A stretch of DNA of 64,000 nt from Vicia villosa (Eukaryota > Streptophyta > Magnoliopsida > Fabales > Fabaceae). The position numbers and the translations under genes are program-made. Shown here in pieces: positions 1 to 11,173 of this stretch (positions within the stretch are counted from its first letter, which is position 1; each line of letters opens with the position of its first letter). Where the stretch lies: the NCBI RefSeq assembly GCF_029867415.1, contig NC_081183.1, positions 55,626,336-55,690,335 on the forward strand, read 5' to 3'. The notes under the pieces are model-generated. The model did no database searches. It worked only from the letters and a program-made list of their open reading frames with translations, and had not been told where the DNA came from.

Positions 1-742
1 AGTCAATTATCTTGTCATCGATGAGGTCTTGGATTTTATTCTTCAATAGCCAGCAATCATTAGTGTCATGTCCGATGCTGTCGGAGTGGTAAGCACATCT
101 CGCATTAGGATTATACTGATGAGACAAAGTGTTAGGATTCCGAGGAGGATCCCTCAAAGTCATTAGTCCTTTCTTCAGCATCTGTTGCAACGCTTCAGCC
201 AAAGTCATGTTGATCTTTGTGAATTGTCTTTTAGGCGCGTTATGCTTACGTTGTGGTTGTGATGCTGATGTGGAGATCAGAGCTTCCCCAACTTGTTGGT
301 TACGCATAGTATTAGCCATGTAAGGCCCCTTAATTGAATTGAAGTCAATGATCTTGTCGTCAATTAAGTCTTGGATCTTATGCTTCAATGGTCCACAATC
401 CTCTGTGTCATGGCCAGGGCTATTCGAATGATAAGCACATCTTGCATGGTACTTATACCCAGGAGCAGGATTTGTAGGGATTGAATATGAAGGTAATAAG
501 GTTATCAAGTTCTGGTTGAGCAGTTGTTGCAGAACTTGAGACATCGGCATGTGCAACGGAGTGAATGATCGCTTGGGTTTGGATTTCCATTTACCTTGAC
601 CATCTTGTTGCCTATGTTGATCCTTCGCTTTCTCGATCAGAAGTGCCTTTAGTTCTTCTTGCCCCTTGGCCAAGTTAAAGATCATCTCTTGGAATTGGTT
701 GTTCTGAGCTTGGAGATTTTTGACAGATTGTTCAAGGTCCAT
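1..742 (-). CDS. gag: Partial gag of Tat/Ogre-type element, two CHHC fingers
   Basis: An open frame of 247 codons runs from the ATG at 742-740 to the window edge with no stop. Residues 1-40 form a glutamine-rich, coiled-coil-like start (MDLEQSVKNLQAQNNQF). Two zinc-finger-like modules of form C-x2-H-x5-H-x4-C start near residues 102 and 216, each followed by a KIQDLIDDKIID stretch; the second module looks like a copy of the first with its upstream MSQVLQQLL-type helix. In this family gag packages element RNA. The large capsid-like domain usually found between the N-terminal helix and the finger is missing: only about 60 residues separate them. The product may be an internally deleted gag. Pol would lie to the left, outside the window. 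Confidence 0.75.
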   Translation of the reverse strand, partial: MDLEQSVKNLQAQNNQFQEMIFNLAKGQEELKALLIEKAKDQHRQQDGQGKWKSKPKRSFTPLHMPMSQVLQQLLNQNLITLLPSYSIPTNPAPGYKYHARCAYHSNSPGHDTEDCGPLKHKIQDLIDDKIIDFNSIKGPYMANTMRNQQVGEALISTSASQPQRKHNAPKRQFTKINMTLAEALQQMLKKGLMTLRDPPRNPNTLSHQYNPNARCAYHSDSIGHDTNDCWLLKNKIQDLIDDKIID

Positions 743-1903
743 GATGCTGAAATAAACAGCGAGGGAGGATGAGAGACCTATTGTAAGAAACCTGTTATGC
801 GATGTTATGAATGCAAATGCCATATTTTCAAGGATCTTTAGGAATTTAGTTAGCAACTTTAGAAAATGATTTGGTCGCGCCTTTGTTTAAAGAAATCTGA
901 ACTTTGTCTTTGAACGTCTTTCTTTGAGAATCAAGCTCACCATATCGAGTGGGTCATCGCCTCTGATTCGGGATACCTCTGAATTTGAAGTTACATGGCT
1001 AGAGGAAAATAAATCCTCTGGCCCCTTGATGGGTACTGAGCCTTTGAATTGGAAGGTATAAGGCCAAAGGAAAATAAATCCTTTTGCCCCTTGATAGGAA
1101 TTCAGTCCTTGATAAGAGCACCTGAAATTGTGCGCCCTACATTCCTAAGATCCTTGAAAGGGTTAGTTAAATCATGTTATGCTTATGATGTCATGATGTC
1201 ATGTGAATGCAGTGCATTAGGCATAGTGTGAGATAGTAAGGACAAACAAGTCATTTTAACAAAACCTGCAAGGAAATGAAGGTTAGTAGCAAACATAGGC
1301 AACTCACGCAAGTCACACAATTTTTGGCTTGAGGCTTGCATGGGGTCTGATCAGGTGTCCTTCCTAAGGGTATTTCTATGGATAAAGAGATTTCAGCAAC
1401 AGGTTCTACCAAGTGACTCAGAATTGTCAGCCCCCTCTAAAGCACCCTCGAACATGGTACATGCATACCACGCAATGATACTTTAGGAAGAAACCTATCT
1501 GAGCTGTAGTATCGGGTAGCGACCATAACTTGGCATGCACCAAGAATAGCCCCCCCACTACGTTCCTAAAAGTTTAAGATGGGTTAAAGGTGACTAAAGG
1601 TCCCTGAGCTCCGACGCACCCAAAGATACATGCGTAAACCTCTCTCATGCAAAAGAGGTACACAATAACCAGTGGAGGCCTAACTCAAGTGCGAACTTCA
1701 TTTTGACCAACCCCAAGCATGCACAAGGGGGGTCTCCATGACTATGCCGCTCCTAAACTTAAGTGTTCTTGAATCCGGGAATAGGATTCGTCCTTCAGTT
1801 TTCCCAAGACAAACCTGAAAAATAAAACAAGCAAAGCAAACAAATAGAAAACATTTAAATGATTCCTAAACTTTTAAGGTAACCCCTCTTTTATTGAAAT
1901 TAA
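743..1903 (-). other. 5' untranslated leader of the Tat/Ogre-type element
   Basis: This stretch lies between the primer site and the gag ATG on the minus strand. I find no long open frame in it. Ogre elements proper carry an extra ORF upstream of gag; none is visible here, so the element is Tat/Ogre-like rather than a canonical Ogre. Confidence 0.55.
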
Positions 1904-1921
1904 TCCCCAGCAGAGTCGCCA
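1904..1921 (-). other. Primer binding site, tRNA-Arg type
   Basis: The minus strand reads TGGCGACTCTGCTGGGGA, beginning with the TGG that pairs with a tRNA CCA end. It lies 4 bases after the LTR terminus (CA at 1927-1926). This is the primer site style of Tat/Ogre elements, usually assigned to tRNA-Arg; that assignment is from family knowledge. Confidence 0.7.
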
Positions 1922-1925
1922 GTTC

Positions 1926-4900
1926 TGTAATACGGTGAACTGACTTTTATATTGAAATGTTGCGGATAGCAAGAGTCGCCACCGACTTTTATTTTATCCA
2001 AACAAATTCATAAAGGCTAAAAGAAACAGAAAAAAACCTTTTAAAGAAATCTAAGTTCGGGGGGTAATTTATGCAAAGGGAAGGTGTAAGGCACCCTTTG
2101 CATCCATGGTTTTCCATGGGCTCTTAATTGCTTTGCTTGCTCGTTTTCAGAAAATGTAGATGAAAGAGGAAAAAATGGACTTTAGCTCGTAAAATGAGCA
2201 TAGCCAGTTTTTGAAGAATTTTGAGAAAGAATATAGAAAATAGAGCATGGCAAGGCAATTAGGGGCAATTACCTTAAACTGAGATGATAGGTCTCTTTTT
2301 AGCCTTTCAGAATGAAAGGGTCAATCCTTGCCATAAGAGGGCAGGAAGCCTTTCGTTTGGAGGTAGAAGGGTCATCGAATTATCATTCGCTCAAAGACTG
2401 ACCCATGCCATAAAGAGGCAGGTAGTCTAAGAGGAAGGATCAGAATAGCCTTTCGTAGGCAACCAGAAGATACCTCAGCCTTTTCCGTAGGCAACTTTCG
2501 AGGGTCGAGGTCGTGTTAGTGTACCGAAGGCGGCATCATTAGGGACCATGACCTTTAATCGAGGCAACATGGCTGAGGTATCCTCGTATTCGAGGGACTG
2601 GCTATTCTGCAAAAAATACAAGGCAACAGAGAGGGTTACCCAAAAGTGTGCGTGTGTGCACCAATCATGTGATTCAATTCGAAATATATTATCTTGTAAT
2701 TAAATGGCTCTAATTCAGTTCAAGATTGCACTCCCTAAATTACTAACCACGCAATTTAAACAATATAATCAACAAATACGGGGGAGGGAAATTGTAACCA
2801 GCGGATCCCTAAATAGGGTTTGACATAAGTAATAATAAAGCATAAAATATTAAGGTTAGGGTTTAGGGTTACCAATACTCGTAGCCTTGGCGGTCAACAA
2901 ACCCTGAAAATTGAAAAGGAAAGAATAAACAGAAGAGAGTGAGTGTATTATTTGTTCAGAGGCAACTATGGTTAATCCTAAAAATAGACATAATAATACA
3001 GAAAAAGGGTAAAAGAAACTTAGCTTCGATTGATGAAGGTTGAGAATTGGAGGTAGCTTGAAGCATTGACTCTGACCATCTGATAATTGACTAGAGAAAT
3101 AAGAGGAACTGAGTGTAGAGGGATTTCATTGACAGGGGCAATCAAACCCTAATTAAAACAAAATAATAGGCGAAAAATATTAAATAAGAAGAAATTAGAA
3201 CTTAGCTTCGTTCTTTTGACGTGGCGCGTAGTCGGAAGGCGTTTGAAAAGACAATCCTGAAAAGGCACAGAAAAGAAATATTCAGTGTAGGGCCTGATCT
3301 TCGTGAACCCTGATTAGGGTACGAATTTAAATAAGCGAATCACAAACGATTTAATTAATTACTGGTCTCGCGACCTAATTAATTAAATCGGGATAGAAAA
3401 AATTAAAATCGAGTGCGGAAATATTCTTCATGAATTTTTATGGATTTTTATGAATTTGTTATGAATTAAATAAAATAGTTATGATTTGTTAAGGTTTAAG
3501 TAATTAATTAAAAGAAAATATCATAAGTAAATATTCATATTAAAATTAAAAGGAAATATAATAAATCAATAATTAATATTATAAAATAGAAAATAAATAG
3601 TTATTGTTAATAAGAAAAAGAAAATATTTATAATGATGTATATATTTATATAAATGAATAAGAAAAACAAGTTATATAATTAAAATTAAAAAAATGCAAA
3701 AAACTAAGCTATGATCTGGTGCGCCAGCGCGCGTGGGTACATGGTGCACCTGCAGGTTTGGGTGCGTTGGATCATAAGAGCGTGAGATCTGATGGTGGAA
3801 CGCTGAGGGAGCATGGCATCTGCGTGGAGCGTGTTGCACCGGATCTATCTGGTAACCACAAAAGGACGCGCGCCCTTTTCAATTTGAATTCGGCCAATCG
3901 CGAGATGACACGATGTCATCTTCTCCACATGAACCCTGCAAGTGATCTATTACACCGCTTTTTCACGATGCGCTGTAAAAGCCCCATTCTCTCAAACCTG
4001 AAAAAACAGCGAATACGTGCAAAACAACAAGGAAATATGGCGCACCACCATGGATCGATTCGTCTTACTCGTGCGAATTCAATGGTGGCAAATATTTGAC
4101 CTAATTTTGGCTTAAATAGAAAGCCCTAAAATAAAGCTTCGAAACCCTCACATGGCATATTGTTCAATACGTCGTATAAATGCAATTAATTCTCCAGAAA
4201 CATTCACAACATCAAGGTAAACACATATATGCAATTGAATCTCATTAATGATGCTTGTATGAGACAAATCGATGGAAAGAAAAAATAGCAAACCGTGAGC
4301 GAATTGGAACCGGTTCTTAACGTTTGGCTTGAGAATGACGATCGAGAAAGCTTCACTATACCCCTGGGAATCGTTTGGGAGGCTCACAAAGCTTTGAATT
4401 CTCCTTAAACTTCAAATTGATCTTTGAAATTTTTGATTCTTTGAAACTCGAATTAGGGGTTCTTCCACTGCAAAAACGTGAAAACTTTGTGTCTGGCCTT
4501 GCTCACATACTTATAGAGGGTGAATTAGGGTTGATAAATTGAACAAAATCTTGTTGAATCAAAATATTGCACTTTAGAGAAATTTTATTTTTTCAATCTT
4601 TCTAAAATTATCCAATTTGCTTTAATCACACCAATCTTGCTTGCCACGAATTTGTACTGAATATGTGGATTAAATGGAGATTGGAATTGAGTCCCACATA
4701 TTTTTAAATCAAATATTTGATTTTGTTTCAATTTATTTGATTTTAATTCCTTTTAAATTGAATAAAAAATCAAAATAAATTAGATGAATCAAGTAAATTC
4801 GTGGGGATTGGTTTCTAGGCTTTGGATGACTTGTAGATCAAGATTGAATCAAAAGATCTTGGGCCCATTTGCAAAAAATCCAAGTTCTTTCATATTTTTC

Positions 4901-5449
4901 CCTCCAAAATATCCCAACTTTGACAAGGCCTATCTCTCTTACTCTTTGAGGTATGGAAGTGTTCTAAGACTTTTTAGAAACCTTAGAGAGTCCTCTAACC
5001 AATGTCTTTGGCCTCATATCAAAATTATTTTCTATGCTCCTTGTGTGTCCTTTTGAAAAACATGACTTTTTGTTGACTTTTGAAAATGACCTATAATGTT
5101 TTAGTCCATATCTCTCAAATGAAGCATTTTTAGACTTGGCATGTGAGATACAAAGTTGTAGAGAATCAAATTTCCTTCAAAATGAGCTTTGGATGGAAAA
5201 TTTCTGATGTTCCATGTGAGAGTTATGGCTGGTCAAAGTTCAGTTCACTTTTCCTGTACAAAACCCTAATTTAGAAACTTCTTGATTTGTTGATTTTTTA
5301 TCTTTCCTTGATGAACCATGATCAATTATTGATCAAATGGTGAATGATACTTCAATATGAGGATCTTGACAAAAAATCAGAAGTTTTGACTTTACTTTGA
5401 CCACAGTTGACTTTTTAGGTCAACTAGTCGACTGTTGACTTTCTGAACA
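1926..5449 (-). repeat. 5' LTR of the Tat/Ogre-type element (about 3.5 kb)
   Basis: On the minus strand it starts TGTTCAGAAAGTC at 5449 and ends GTATTACA at 1926, directly before the primer site. It is mostly AT-rich, with a GC-rich patch around 3718-3870. Short frames at 3719-4099 (plus) and 4148-4387 (minus) look like chance ORFs. The start coordinate is less certain than the end because the second LTR is outside the window. Confidence 0.65.
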
Positions 5450-7046
5450 ATTGAGTGTCCAATTCTTTGAGATGAGCTTTGATATTTGTCATAGAGATAG
5501 TGTGAAATGTATTGAGCCATATGAGATGCTTTGGAGCCATTGATTCACTGATTTTTCCTTTGAATAAGTCAAACCCTAGTTTCAGAGCCTTGTGTAGGAG
5601 AATGTGTTTAGGAGCATTGTGTTTTGATTTGAACTTGAATAGGAGAAAATGTATGGGCAAATTTTGGGGTATGACATCTGTGGTGAGGATTGATGAGGAT
5701 GGAATATCAGAAGGAGTTGGGGGATGGATATTTAGTGGTGTGGGGTTCAAGACAAGTGTAGAAAGAGATGGTGGAGGAGGATTTTGTATGGTGAAGGTGT
5801 TTTGTGGTTCAGAAGGAGGAGTGAAAACATGCCTGGAGGTGTTGACAGTTCTTGAGGAACGAAGAGCTTCTCTAATGCGCTTCTGTTGATATTCTGGAGT
5901 ATTGACCTTGTCAGGATCATAGGTGACCCTCTGCTTCTTGGCTTGCTTGGCCTCATATTCTTGAGCCTTTCTTTTTAGCCTTGCTTCTTGCTTCTTCTGA
6001 TCTTTCTTCTGAAGATCACCCAGAGAAGGAAGCACTCTTCCACGAATCCACGCAGGATCAACCGAAGATTGATTCCTAACATAAGCTTCCAAGTAATGCT
6101 TAACAGCCTTGTGAAGTTCTGCTTGAAACAAAATGGCAAAGCCTTCAACAGGAACTCTTCTAGATAGAATATCTGGGAAGCTTAAAGGAGCAGAAGTTAC
6201 ATCTCTGATAAGTTGCAGCCTTAACAAATCCACACCATTGATGACAGGACCTTGAATAACTCCAAAGAATTGGGACGTTCTAGTAGTCCTTAGAGAGTCC
6301 ATCAAATCACTTTCTATCAGAATATCTGAGATCATTCTGGCGAAAGGAATAGTATCTCTTGGAAGATGAGGACACTTCTCACGTTCTTCATCTCTAGACT
6401 CTACAATAGACATCTTCAGATTCTGAAAAAGAATGTTGGAGATGTTGAGTTCCATTCTTCTTCCAATGCAGAAGAGAGTGTATTTGTGATCAAGACTGAT
6501 GTAAGAGGAGGAGAACGATTGCCTTCTGTGATTGAGAGAACCCAGAATAATTTCAGCCCAAACTTGATAAAACGCCCTCAACGTACCAGTTTTATGAGAT
6601 TCAATACCAGTAGCAAATGAGATTTTTTTTTCAACCTGTAGCCAATTAACTTTCCCAGGAAGAGGACCAGTGCATCCTTCTTCATCATCCAAGTTGTATA
6701 ACTTCCTTATCAACTTCTCAGTGACCACAACTTCATGCCCTAACACGAAGGAGATGACTGCAGTTGGAGTAACCGTTGCACGAACCCAGAAGTCTTTCAC
6801 AAGAGCCGGATAAATTGGTCCAACCAATCTATCAAGATAGTTTGACCAGCCTTGTGCCAAGATTCTTGCATCATGATGGAAACCATTTGCTTTCAGATTT
6901 TCAAAATCTACAGCAGACTCACAAAGAACTTCCAAATCTTCAATAGGAATGGTGCATGTCTTTAATGGAGCATACCCATGCTTTCTAAGAAGTATTTGAG
7001 TGGAAGAGATTTCTGCTGGGCTAGAAGAACTTGATGATGAATACAT
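5424..7046 (-). CDS. Sirevirus env-like ORF (putative plant transposon protein family)
   Basis: An open frame of 540 codons starts at ATG 7046-7044, about 500 bases after the pol stop. Residues 1-10 are serine-rich. Residues about 55-320 resemble the core of the env-like proteins of Sireviruses (FWVRATVTP, then VLGHEVVVTEKLIRKLY). Residues about 345-375 are Lys/Arg-rich and probably helical; residues about 408-450 are Pro/Ser-rich. I see no convincing signal peptide or fusion peptide. The natural C-terminus is lost: the last 8 or so codons (from about 5449) come from the inserted Tat/Ogre-type LTR. Function is unknown; calling it env-like rests only on position. The frame is open although the gag-pol of the same element is broken. 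Confidence 0.75.
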   Translation of the reverse strand: MYSSSSSSSPAEISSTQILLRKHGYAPLKTCTIPIEDLEVLCESAVDFENLKANGFHHDARILAQGWSNYLDRLVGPIYPALVKDFWVRATVTPTAVISFVLGHEVVVTEKLIRKLYNLDDEEGCTGPLPGKVNWLQVEKKISFATGIESHKTGTLRAFYQVWAEIILGSLNHRRQSFSSSYISLDHKYTLFCIGRRMELNISNILFQNLKMSIVESRDEEREKCPHLPRDTIPFARMISDILIESDLMDSLRTTRTSQFFGVIQGPVINGVDLLRLQLIRDVTSAPLSFPDILSRRVPVEGFAILFQAELHKAVKHYLEAYVRNQSSVDPAWIRGRVLPSLGDLQKKDQKKQEARLKRKAQEYEAKQAKKQRVTYDPDKVNTPEYQQKRIREALRSSRTVNTSRHVFTPPSEPQNTFTIQNPPPPSLSTLVLNPTPLNIHPPTPSDIPSSSILTTDVIPQNLPIHFLLFKFKSKHNAPKHILLHKALKLGFDLFKGKISESMAPKHLIWLNTFHTISMTNIKAHLKELDTQLFRKSTVD

Positions 7047-7541
7047 GATGAAATGCTTGGTTTCAGATCAAAGCTAGGGTTTGTGCCATGAATGCAAAGA
7101 GAGAGACAAATGAATAGAGAGAGAGCGAAAAAGATGAAATGAAGATGAAGCGGGTTATTTAAAAGATTGAATAAAAGAAAATAATAAATGAAATATGGTT
7201 TAAGTGAAATGATTACAGAAAAACATGACATCAATTTGCATTTAATGAGATATGACGTTAGGAGAGATAAAGTGACAAAATGAAATGATTTGCACAATTA
7301 CCTAGGACGGTGTCTCCTCAACTGCACTCATGCTTGTCCAAAAATAGTGAACACGTGTTCATTTTCTGGAAAGACTGGTGACAACTGTTTTGCTTTAAAA
7401 GAGCTTCTGAATTAACTTAGATAATGAAACGTTAGTGATAACAGAATCAGAGCTTCTAATTGATCATTATCAGAACTTCTTATAAACACCTAGTTCTGAA
7501 ACATTTCAGAAGATAACCATACATAAGATCTTCTCATCTTC
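7047..7541 (-). other. Spacer between Sirevirus pol and env-like ORF
   Basis: No coding support in either strand; a 111-codon frame at 6962-7297 (minus) overlaps the env-like start in another frame and has no recognisable domain. In Sireviruses this spacer may hold the splice acceptor for the env-like mRNA; I could not identify one with confidence. TCAGAAG-type words recur between 7390 and 7515. Confidence 0.5.
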
Positions 7542-7728
7542 TCATTCTGGGCATAAATCCATACTGATATTCTTCAGAATGAACTTAAACCTATCTTCAG
7601 CAAGGGGTTTTGTAAAGATATCAGCCCATTGATGGTCTGTATCCACAAAGTTCAAAAAGAGAACACCCTTCTGAACATAGTCCCTAATAAAATGATGTTT
7701 AATCTCAATATGTTTAGCTTTTGAATGT
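7542..7728 (-). pseudogene. Sirevirus RNase H C-terminal end (fragment split off by an insertion)
   Basis: This minus-strand frame holds the end of a Ty1/copia RNase H: KHIEIKHHFIRD, then ADIFTKPLAEDRF, ending in TGA at 7544-7542. Its upstream part is at 19093 and beyond, on the far side of the inserted Tat element. The two halves are in the same frame once one copy of the AATGT target duplication is discounted, so the insertion itself was clean. Confidence 0.9.
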
Positions 7729-10327
7729 TGTTGCACCCCAAAATTTGCCCATCTAATCTTACTTCTAACTGGCTTAAGCATTGCATTCATCTGCATACAT
7801 TCATCAAGTCATTCAACATTCAGGCTTTATCAATCAATAAATCAGGTAGAGGATCAAAGATCTTGTTGACTTGGAAGTCATTATTTCTTAAGAATATTTA
7901 TCTATATTCAAAGGTTATTCAAGGAGTATACCTTACTCAAGTTGATTTAAGATTGAATTAAGGGTTTCATAGAAGAGGAGAATTAATTGAGAATTTGTTC
8001 CTTGAAATTCAAGTGGATTCGAGCTCAAAGAATATCATAATGAATTAGAGTTCTTAAGAATTTGTATGTGATTTCCTGAGAAACAAGTTACTTGAAACTT
8101 AAAGCATATGACATGTACAAGGATATTCAAGCATGTTCATTCATTCAAGAGTTATTCAACACTATTACAAGACAAGTTCATTTCCAAAGTTCCATTCAAT
8201 ATTTACCTTAGGTTGCTATCTATTACAATGTTCATCACCCAAAATCTTATTACAAAACAACAAAACTACACAAAACTTTCTCTCTGCCTATTGTTCTAAT
8301 CCTAAACTTCCATCAATGGTGTTTTCTTCCTTGATTCCATCTTGTAAACTTTCTCTTCAAAGCTTCAAGCCATGTCTCATTCAACCAAACCATCCCTGTG
8401 CACACACAATTCAGAATTGCATCCAAATCTACACAAAAACAAAGCAAGTCAGCCCTGCATAAATTCACACACTTACATATATTCAACACAAAACCGAAAT
8501 CCAATCACAACACATCAGCCAAGCAAAACCAGTCCCTTAACTATTCCCTAACCGTCATAACAGTTCCTCTAAAAACCTATAACAGTTAGCAATTAACAGT
8601 TAACCTTGACTAAGCACTAACAGAATATTCAAACACCTCCTAACTATCTTTTGCTAACCTTTCACAAACAAATAACAAACTCCCTAACTGTCATAACTAA
8701 CCTAACAGCATAACCAACTAACACATAACAGAATCCTAACTGATTCCTAACTACCACAATTACTAACAGACTCATAACAGAAGATACCAGAGATAATAGA
8801 AAGAGTTTGGAGGGAGAGACTCACCTATATAATCAGAACTACCAGAATTCAGAAGTCCTCAACCATTTTTCCCAGTCTCCATTGATCTTCATCTCTCCGT
8901 TCCTCCTCCATAATTCTTCACCTTCCACAAAATCTTCAATCCTCTCTTCCATCCACCATTCTTCATCTTCATCATACGTTCTGAACCGCACTCCATCTCT
9001 GAACCATCTCCATAAACTCCATACTTCAGTCTTCAATCTATCTGCATCAATCACACAATTCAAAGCCTCCACCTTCTTCAATCAACAATCTCCAAAAACT
9101 CAAAAGAATCGCAAGAACAACCTTCAATCTCCCGCGTCTAATTCAACATTCTTCAGCATCATCTTCCCTCAATCTCGCAACGCAACAACAACACAAAGTT
9201 CATAGAAAAGAAATGAATAGCAAAAGAACCAGAAGAAAAAAGCATGAAATTCAACAAGAACAGAAAGAAGAAGAATCGAGAACAAGAGTGAGCTCGGAGC
9301 GTGCATTACCTGAAGTACTCGTCGTCGGCGTTTTCGTATCGGTCTCAGATTGAAGTTTAACTCTTCGCATCAAGCTGGACGAAGCTTCACTTCTGATATT
9401 CCATTCGTTTCACGCGCGCCTTCAAATCTAGGTAAGTCTTCAAATGTTCCTTTCTTCTTTATCTTCTTCTACGTTCTTGACGTTACAATATAAATGTTGC
9501 TTTACTGAGTAGAATCCCTAAGGTGCTGAGATTCAATTGAGCATGAGAGACATTCGATTTAGCTTTTAGGGTTTTGATCTATTCCGGTGTTGAGGGTTAA
9601 AGGATAAACGAGGAATTGAAGAAAAATAAGGTTAGAAATGGATTCGAGAGGGAGAAAGTGAGATGATGTTGTTCACGGCGGAGGAGAGATCGGAGAAGCT
9701 CGCCGGAAATCGCGAGAGCGAGAGACGAGAGGAAGAGAGGTTAGGGGAGAGTCTGAACGTGAGAGATGAATCGTCCTAAACAAACCCTATTCCCCTTTCA
9801 ATTTTTCCTTTTTAATTAATCTTTATTTTTCTTTTAATTTATTTTTGGATGATTAAAGAAAATAAGATAAAACGAATTGGATCATAAAATCTGCACAGAA
9901 CAAAACGCTTCTCGGGCCTTACTGCTCTTTGCACCCCCTTAGGCCCACGTATCTTTTTCTTTTATTACTTGAATTGTAATTCAATTTCTCCCATAAAAAT
10001 CAACATAAAAATAATAGTACTTTAATTCACTTTTGTGCTATATTTTGACTTGTTCTATTTCATGCTCTTGCACTATTTTCATATATCCTACTTATGACTT
10101 ATAATCGTGACTTTATTTTCATGTCTCCTTTAATCCTAACCTTAGGTAGAAACCATGATAACATTAGGTAGAAATTTCCTTCATACTTAGGCTATTTTCT
10201 TTTCCTTTTCAACTTTAAAACACTTAACAAATGCTTGATTTTAATTCCCTTAAAAGATACAAAGAAAACACCTAAAAAATGACTAATAAATGCTTGACTA
10301 ATAAAAAGGGAATGGAAGCTTGAATCT

Positions 10328-10452
10328 CCCTTGCTTAAGGGAATCATTCGAGTGCTTGGATCTCCCTTGCTTAAGGGTACCATTCAAGCGTAAGTTCCCA
10401 ACTTCTAAAAAACACAAACCAAAGAGTAACTCAAGTTTCCCTTGCTTAAGGG
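10328..10452 (+). repeat. Three hairpin motifs in the 5' LTR
   Basis: CCCTTGCTTAAGGG occurs at 10328-10341, 10364-10377 and 10439-10452. Each can fold as a CCCTT/AAGGG stem with a GCTT loop. The same three copies are kept in the 3' LTR at 18398, 18434 and 18509. Role unknown. Confidence 0.7.
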
Positions 10453-10720
10453 ATTTCCTCGAAACGCTCAAAGTCTCTCTTCATCTCGCCTCCGAGGCAT
10501 TCTTTCCCTTAATCGGACATGTTGCTTCCTTTCGATCGCAGACTGGTAACGCATAAGACTCCACTCAACGAGCTGCTATCCTGACGCTAGATTGCGAATG
10601 TAACTCCGTCCACTAAAAAACACAAAAACAAACAAAAACTAAAGAGCCGAACTACGACGCTCTGATTCCTGAAAAAGGATACGTAGGCATTAGGTCGGGG
10701 GGCCTAAGCGAGCACAACTA

Positions 10721-10728
10721 TTTATAAA
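10721..10728 (+). promoter_or_regulatory. TATA-like box in the 5' LTR
   Basis: TTTATAAA about 300 bases before the LTR end, repeated at 18791-18798 in the 3' LTR. The position suits an LTR promoter with a U5 of about 250 bases. The transcription start is not shown by the sequence. Confidence 0.4.
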
Positions 10729-11024
10729 CCTTATTTTCCCCGTGTTTCTTCTTCTTTTATTTGCATGCATTCCCTTAGTAATTAAGCTTTAGATCTACAC
10801 ACCCTTTAGATAGCAACCAACATAGGTGGATACCATCGAGTACGATGGGCGTGAGCGGTGCTAGTACCTTCCCCTCGCGTAACCGACTCCCGTACCTAGT
10901 TCTCTGGTCGAAAGACCTTTTCTTATCCTTTCTTTATTCTAGGTTTTCTGATATTCCTTTCCCTCTTTGGGATAAATATATTGGTGGCGACTCTGTTGTT
11001 CATATTTCGCGAGCGTGCGACAGC

Positions 11025-11042
11025 TGGCGACTCTGCTGGGGA
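11025..11042 (+). other. Primer binding site of the non-coding Tat element, tRNA-Arg type
   Basis: TGGCGACTCTGCTGGGGA lies 2 bases after the LTR terminus at 11022. It is identical to the primer site of the minus-strand Tat/Ogre-type element at 1904-1921, so both belong to one primer class. Confidence 0.8.
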
Positions 11043-11173
11043 TTAAGCAAGTCGATCCTAGCCTTTGTTTGTTGTTTGTTTATTGGGTGTACTTATATAT
11101 TGTTTATGTTTTGCATTGTCTACTTTATGCTTGCATATCATGTTTATTTTCTCGCATTCTGGACTATATTATG

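Larger units (their letters stand above)
1..5449 (-). mobile_element. Tat/Ogre-type Ty3/gypsy element, 5' part only
   Basis: On the minus strand the order is 5' LTR (5449 down to 1926), primer binding site (1921-1904), 5' UTR, then a gag frame that leaves the window at base 1. The primer site, the two CHHC fingers in gag and the LTR style (GGTGGCGACTCT near its end, a GGGAAGGTG/GGCACCC block) fit the Tat/Ogre group. It inserted into the env-like ORF of the neighbouring Sirevirus. The outer boundary at 5449 is inferred from the TG terminus and the break in env-like coding; the candidate target duplication is ATTGA at 5450-5454, but the partner copy is outside the window. Confidence 0.75.
7729..11022 (+). 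repeat. 5' LTR of the non-coding Tat element
   Basis: 3294 bases, TG...CA bounded, matching 15467-19092 along its length. It is 332 bases shorter than the 3' LTR, mainly because of one 331-base deletion at about 9966. It contains a TATA-like site at 10721, three CCCTTGCTTAAGGG hairpins, and a TGGCGACTCTG motif near its end. Short frames inside (for example 8133-8462 and 8807-9205) recur in the other LTR because the LTR is duplicated, and have no recognisable domain. Confidence 0.93.

Noticed and set aside
2854..2871. Telomere-like GGTTAGGGTTTAGGGTTA
   Set aside because: Only about two TTTAGGG repeats inside an LTR; too short to be an interstitial telomere tract.
3719..4099. 126-codon plus ORF in the left LTR
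   Set aside because: No recognisable domain, antisense to the element, and located in a GC-rich patch where stops are rare.
5512..5889. 125-codon plus ORF
   Set aside because: Antisense shadow of the env-like ORF.
8133..9205. Repeated plus-strand ORFs of 63-132 codons in the Tat LTRs (also at 15871-16943)
   Set aside because: They occur twice only because the LTR is duplicated, are low-complexity (Ser/His/Asn-rich), have antisense counterparts and show no domain.
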